Shown: piece by piece, positions 61,998-64,000 of the stretch
Numbering within the stretch: position 1 is the stretch's first letter
Layout: each line of letters begins with the position of its first letter
NCBI RefSeq assembly: GCF_900188145.1
Contig: NZ_FZOJ01000016.1
Span: 1-64,000, forward strand
Length of the DNA stretch: 64,000 nt
DNA from: Anaerovirgula multivorans
GTDB lineage: Bacteria > Bacillota > Clostridia > Peptostreptococcales > Natronincolaceae
Direction: 5' to 3'
Made by a program: the position numbers and the translations under genes
Notes under the pieces: model-generated
What the model was told of the DNA's origin: nothing
Databases searched by the model: none
Seen by the model: the letters and a program-made list of their open reading frames with translations, nothing else

Positions 61998-64000
61998 TTA
62001 TGCTTTTACTTTTTCAATTTTAATACCTGTATCATGGTCATTTAAGTTTTGCTTCTCAAAACTATCATCTTTGACTCTTTCTATACTGACAGCCAAAGTT
62101 TCCTGCATAATATAATCCTTATATAACTCTAAAGCTTTAGCAATTTCATCGTCTCCATCAAAGTAGACCTTGATGTTATCAATTACTTCGAAGTCATTGT
62201 TCTTTCTCATCTGCTGAACCTTAGATACAAACTCTCTAGCAAAACCTTCATCAATTAATTCTTCAGTTAATGTAGTATCTAAAATTACAAATAGATTGTT
62301 TTCCATCTCTACTGTAAAACCTTCTTTAGCAGAAATGTTAATCATCACATAATCCTTTGTAACTTCTACCTGATCACCATCTATATCTAACATGATAGCT
62401 TCTCCAGCTTCTAGTTTAGGTACTACCTCAGAAGCATCCAGTGTTGCTAAAGCATTTCCAAAGGCTTTTATTTTGCTGCCTAATTCAGGTCCTGCTACTC
62501 TAAAGTTTGGCTTCAAGTTAAAGTCCATGAAATCCTTTAGATTCTTTTCAAAGTGAACTTCCTTTACATTTAGCTCCTCTTGAACCAAAGGTACTAGATC
62601 AGAGATTAAAGCCTCATATTTACCGTCCACCAAGATTTTTTGCAATGGCTGACGAACCTTAATTTTCGCTTGAGCTCTTGCAGCTCTGCCTAATCCTACT
62701 AAATCTCTTACAAGGTCCATTCTTTCCTCTACTTCTTTATTAACCAAAGCAGCATCTGCTTTAGGATAATCTGCAAGATGTACAGATAACTCACCTGTCA
62801 AATTCTGATACATTTCGTCTGCTAAGAAGGGTGAAAAGGGTGCCACTAGCTTAGATACTCCTACAAGGATTTCATAGGTTGTATTGTATACTGCTTTTTT
62901 ATCATCGTTTAACTCAGTAGCCCAAAAACGTCTTCTAGCTCTTCTAATATACCAGTTGGACAGGTCCTCATTAACAAACTCTTGAATCTTTCTTACCGCC
63001 TTTGTTAATTCATAAACCTCCATATCACTTCTTACTTCTCCAACTAAGCTGTTGTATTTTGATAAAATCCACTGATCCAGTTCAGGACGATCCTTATATT
63101 CTATGAAGAAATCCTTTGGATTGATTTCATCTGTATTTGCATAAAGGGTAAAGAAGGCATATACGTTTTCAATGGTTGAGAAGAACTTGCTCTGTATTTC
63201 CTTTAAGCCTTCAATATCAAATTTAGTAGGTGTCCATGCTGGAGACACATGAAGTAAATACCATCTTAAGGCATCTGCCCCGTACTTATCAAACATTTCA
63301 AATGGGTCAACAGTATTTCCTTTAGATTTTGACATCTTTTGACCATTTTTATCTAAAATCAAGTCATTTACTAGCACATTCTTGTAAGGAGATTTCCCCA
63401 TTACAAAAGTAGAAATTGCAATGAGAGAATAGAACCAACCCCTCGTTTGATCGATACCCTCACAGATAAAGTCCGCTGGGAATAACTGTTCGAAGTTCTC
63501 TTTGTTTTCAAAAGGATAATGATGCTGAGCAAAAGGCATAGCGCCACTATCAAACCAACAATCAATAACCTCTGTTACCCTTGTCATAGTGCCTCCACAA
63601 TCATCACATTTCAAATGAATGTCATCTACATGGGGTCTATGGAGTTCTATTGTTTCATCTATTTTTTCTACAGCCCTTTCCATTAACTCTTTTCTTGAGC
63701 CTATAGAGGCCTGATGTCCACATTCACAACGCCAGATGTTTAAAGGTGTTCCCCAATAACGATTTCTAGAAATTGCCCAATCATTTAGGTTTTCTAACCA
63801 GTTGCCAAAGCGCTTTTCCCCTACATAATCAGGGTACCAATTCACCGTATTGTTATTTGCAATTAATTGATCCTTTAGCTTAGTCATTTCAATGTACCAG
63901 CTAGGCTTTCCATAATATAACAGCGGTGTACTACAACGCCAGCAGTGGGGATAATTATGATTCATTTTTTCCTTTTTAAATAGCTTTTCCTGTGAATGAA
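61998..64000 (-). CDS. ileS: Isoleucyl-tRNA synthetase, partial (N-terminus beyond the window)
   Basis: About 667 codons of the C-terminal part are present and the frame stays open through the right edge, so the true start lies outside the window; an internal ATG at 63965 is not the start. NYPHCWRCSTPLLYYGKPSWY, WAISRNRYWGTPLNIW and the KMSKS loop (GQKMSKSKGNTVDPFEMF) identify the enzyme, which charges tRNA-Ile. The C-terminal region lacks the zinc-finger end of the E. coli type and looks like the longer type-2 enzymes known for mupirocin resistance; the class call is inference. Confidence 0.95.
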   Translation of the reverse strand, partial: HSQEKLFKKEKMNHNYPHCWRCSTPLLYYGKPSWYIEMTKLKDQLIANNNTVNWYPDYVGEKRFGNWLENLNDWAISRNRYWGTPLNIWRCECGHQASIGSRKELMERAVEKIDETIELHRPHVDDIHLKCDDCGGTMTRVTEVIDCWFDSGAMPFAQHHYPFENKENFEQLFPADFICEGIDQTRGWFYSLIAISTFVMGKSPYKNVLVNDLILDKNGQKMSKSKGNTVDPFEMFDKYGADALRWYLLHVSPAWTPTKFDIEGLKEIQSKFFSTIENVYAFFTLYANTDEINPKDFFIEYKDRPELDQWILSKYNSLVGEVRSDMEVYELTKAVRKIQEFVNEDLSNWYIRRARRRFWATELNDDKKAVYNTTYEILVGVSKLVAPFSPFLADEMYQNLTGELSVHLADYPKADAALVNKEVEERMDLVRDLVGLGRAARAQAKIKVRQPLQKILVDGKYEALISDLVPLVQEELNVKEVHFEKNLKDFMDFNLKPNFRVAGPELGSKIKAFGNALATLDASEVVPKLEAGEAIMLDIDGDQVEVTKDYVMINISAKEGFTVEMENNLFVILDTTLTEELIDEGFAREFVSKVQQMRKNNDFEVIDNIKVYFDGDDEIAKALELYKDYIMQETLAVSIERVKDDSFEKQNLNDHDTGIKIEKVKA

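Overview
The window is AT-rich, dense in Shine-Dalgarno sites and coded mostly on the minus strand. It reads as chromosome of an anaerobic, amino-acid-fermenting member of the Clostridia, close in character to Alkaliphilus/Natronincola-type organisms. The reasons are a complete D-proline reductase (Stickland) cluster with two in-frame UGA (selenocysteine) codons, a tungsten-type aldehyde:ferredoxin oxidoreductase, three sigma-54 activators, rubredoxin, and the clostridial tig-clpP-clpX / lonB-lon-engB proteostasis block. No rRNA, tRNA, CRISPR array or intact transposase was found.

Layout. 0.3-5.2 kb: aldehyde ferredoxin oxidoreductase with a polyferredoxin and a MoaD/ThiS-like carrier, a sigma-54 promoter, and a PAS-type sigma-54 activator. 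5.5-13 kb: a four-gene FAD/iron-sulfur amino acid (amine) dehydrogenase, a sodium:amino-acid symporter with a 34-residue accessory peptide, a sigma-54 promoter, and a divergent PrdR-like CBS-PAS activator. 13-16.3 kb: proABC under a proline-type T-box whose leader carries an embedded mobile repeat. 16.4-28.5 kb: a chemoreceptor, a TSUP permease and the proline reductase cluster prdF-prdE-prdD-prdB-(small gene)-prdA-prdC with its activator prdR and a near-consensus sigma-54 promoter.

28.7-39.4 kb: rubredoxin, a decayed REP-type transposase, a YesM/YesN-like two-component system with a solute-binding lipoprotein, and three exported enzymes (two esterase-like hydrolases and an FMN/FAD reductase lipoprotein). 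The three enzymes sit behind three near-identical promoters with a shared upstream box, a strong case for one small regulon. A broken second rubredoxin copy follows. 39.8-51.3 kb: a DMT permease, engB-lon-lonB, a split chromate transporter, a DUF1445 protein, and clpX-clpP-tig. 51.6-54.6 kb: an Opu-type osmoprotectant ABC transporter behind a consensus sigma-A promoter. 54.7-64 kb: a LacI regulator, a small membrane protein, an orphan histidine kinase, an amidohydrolase, a cysteine-desulfurase-like enzyme, a DsrE-like protein, a Gmad2 lipoprotein, and the C-terminal two thirds of ileS running off the right edge.

How it works together. Free proline is racemised (PrdF) and reduced to 5-aminovalerate (PrdA/PrdB and partners, electrons via PrdC), while amino acid oxidation modules (AOR/ferredoxin, FAD-amine dehydrogenase) would supply the reducing equivalents. 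Three separate operons use -24/-12 promoters, each next to its own activator. Proline synthesis is governed separately by uncharged tRNA-Pro through the T-box. Several families of short structured repeats (MITE-like) are scattered through intergenic DNA and in places are nested inside each other.
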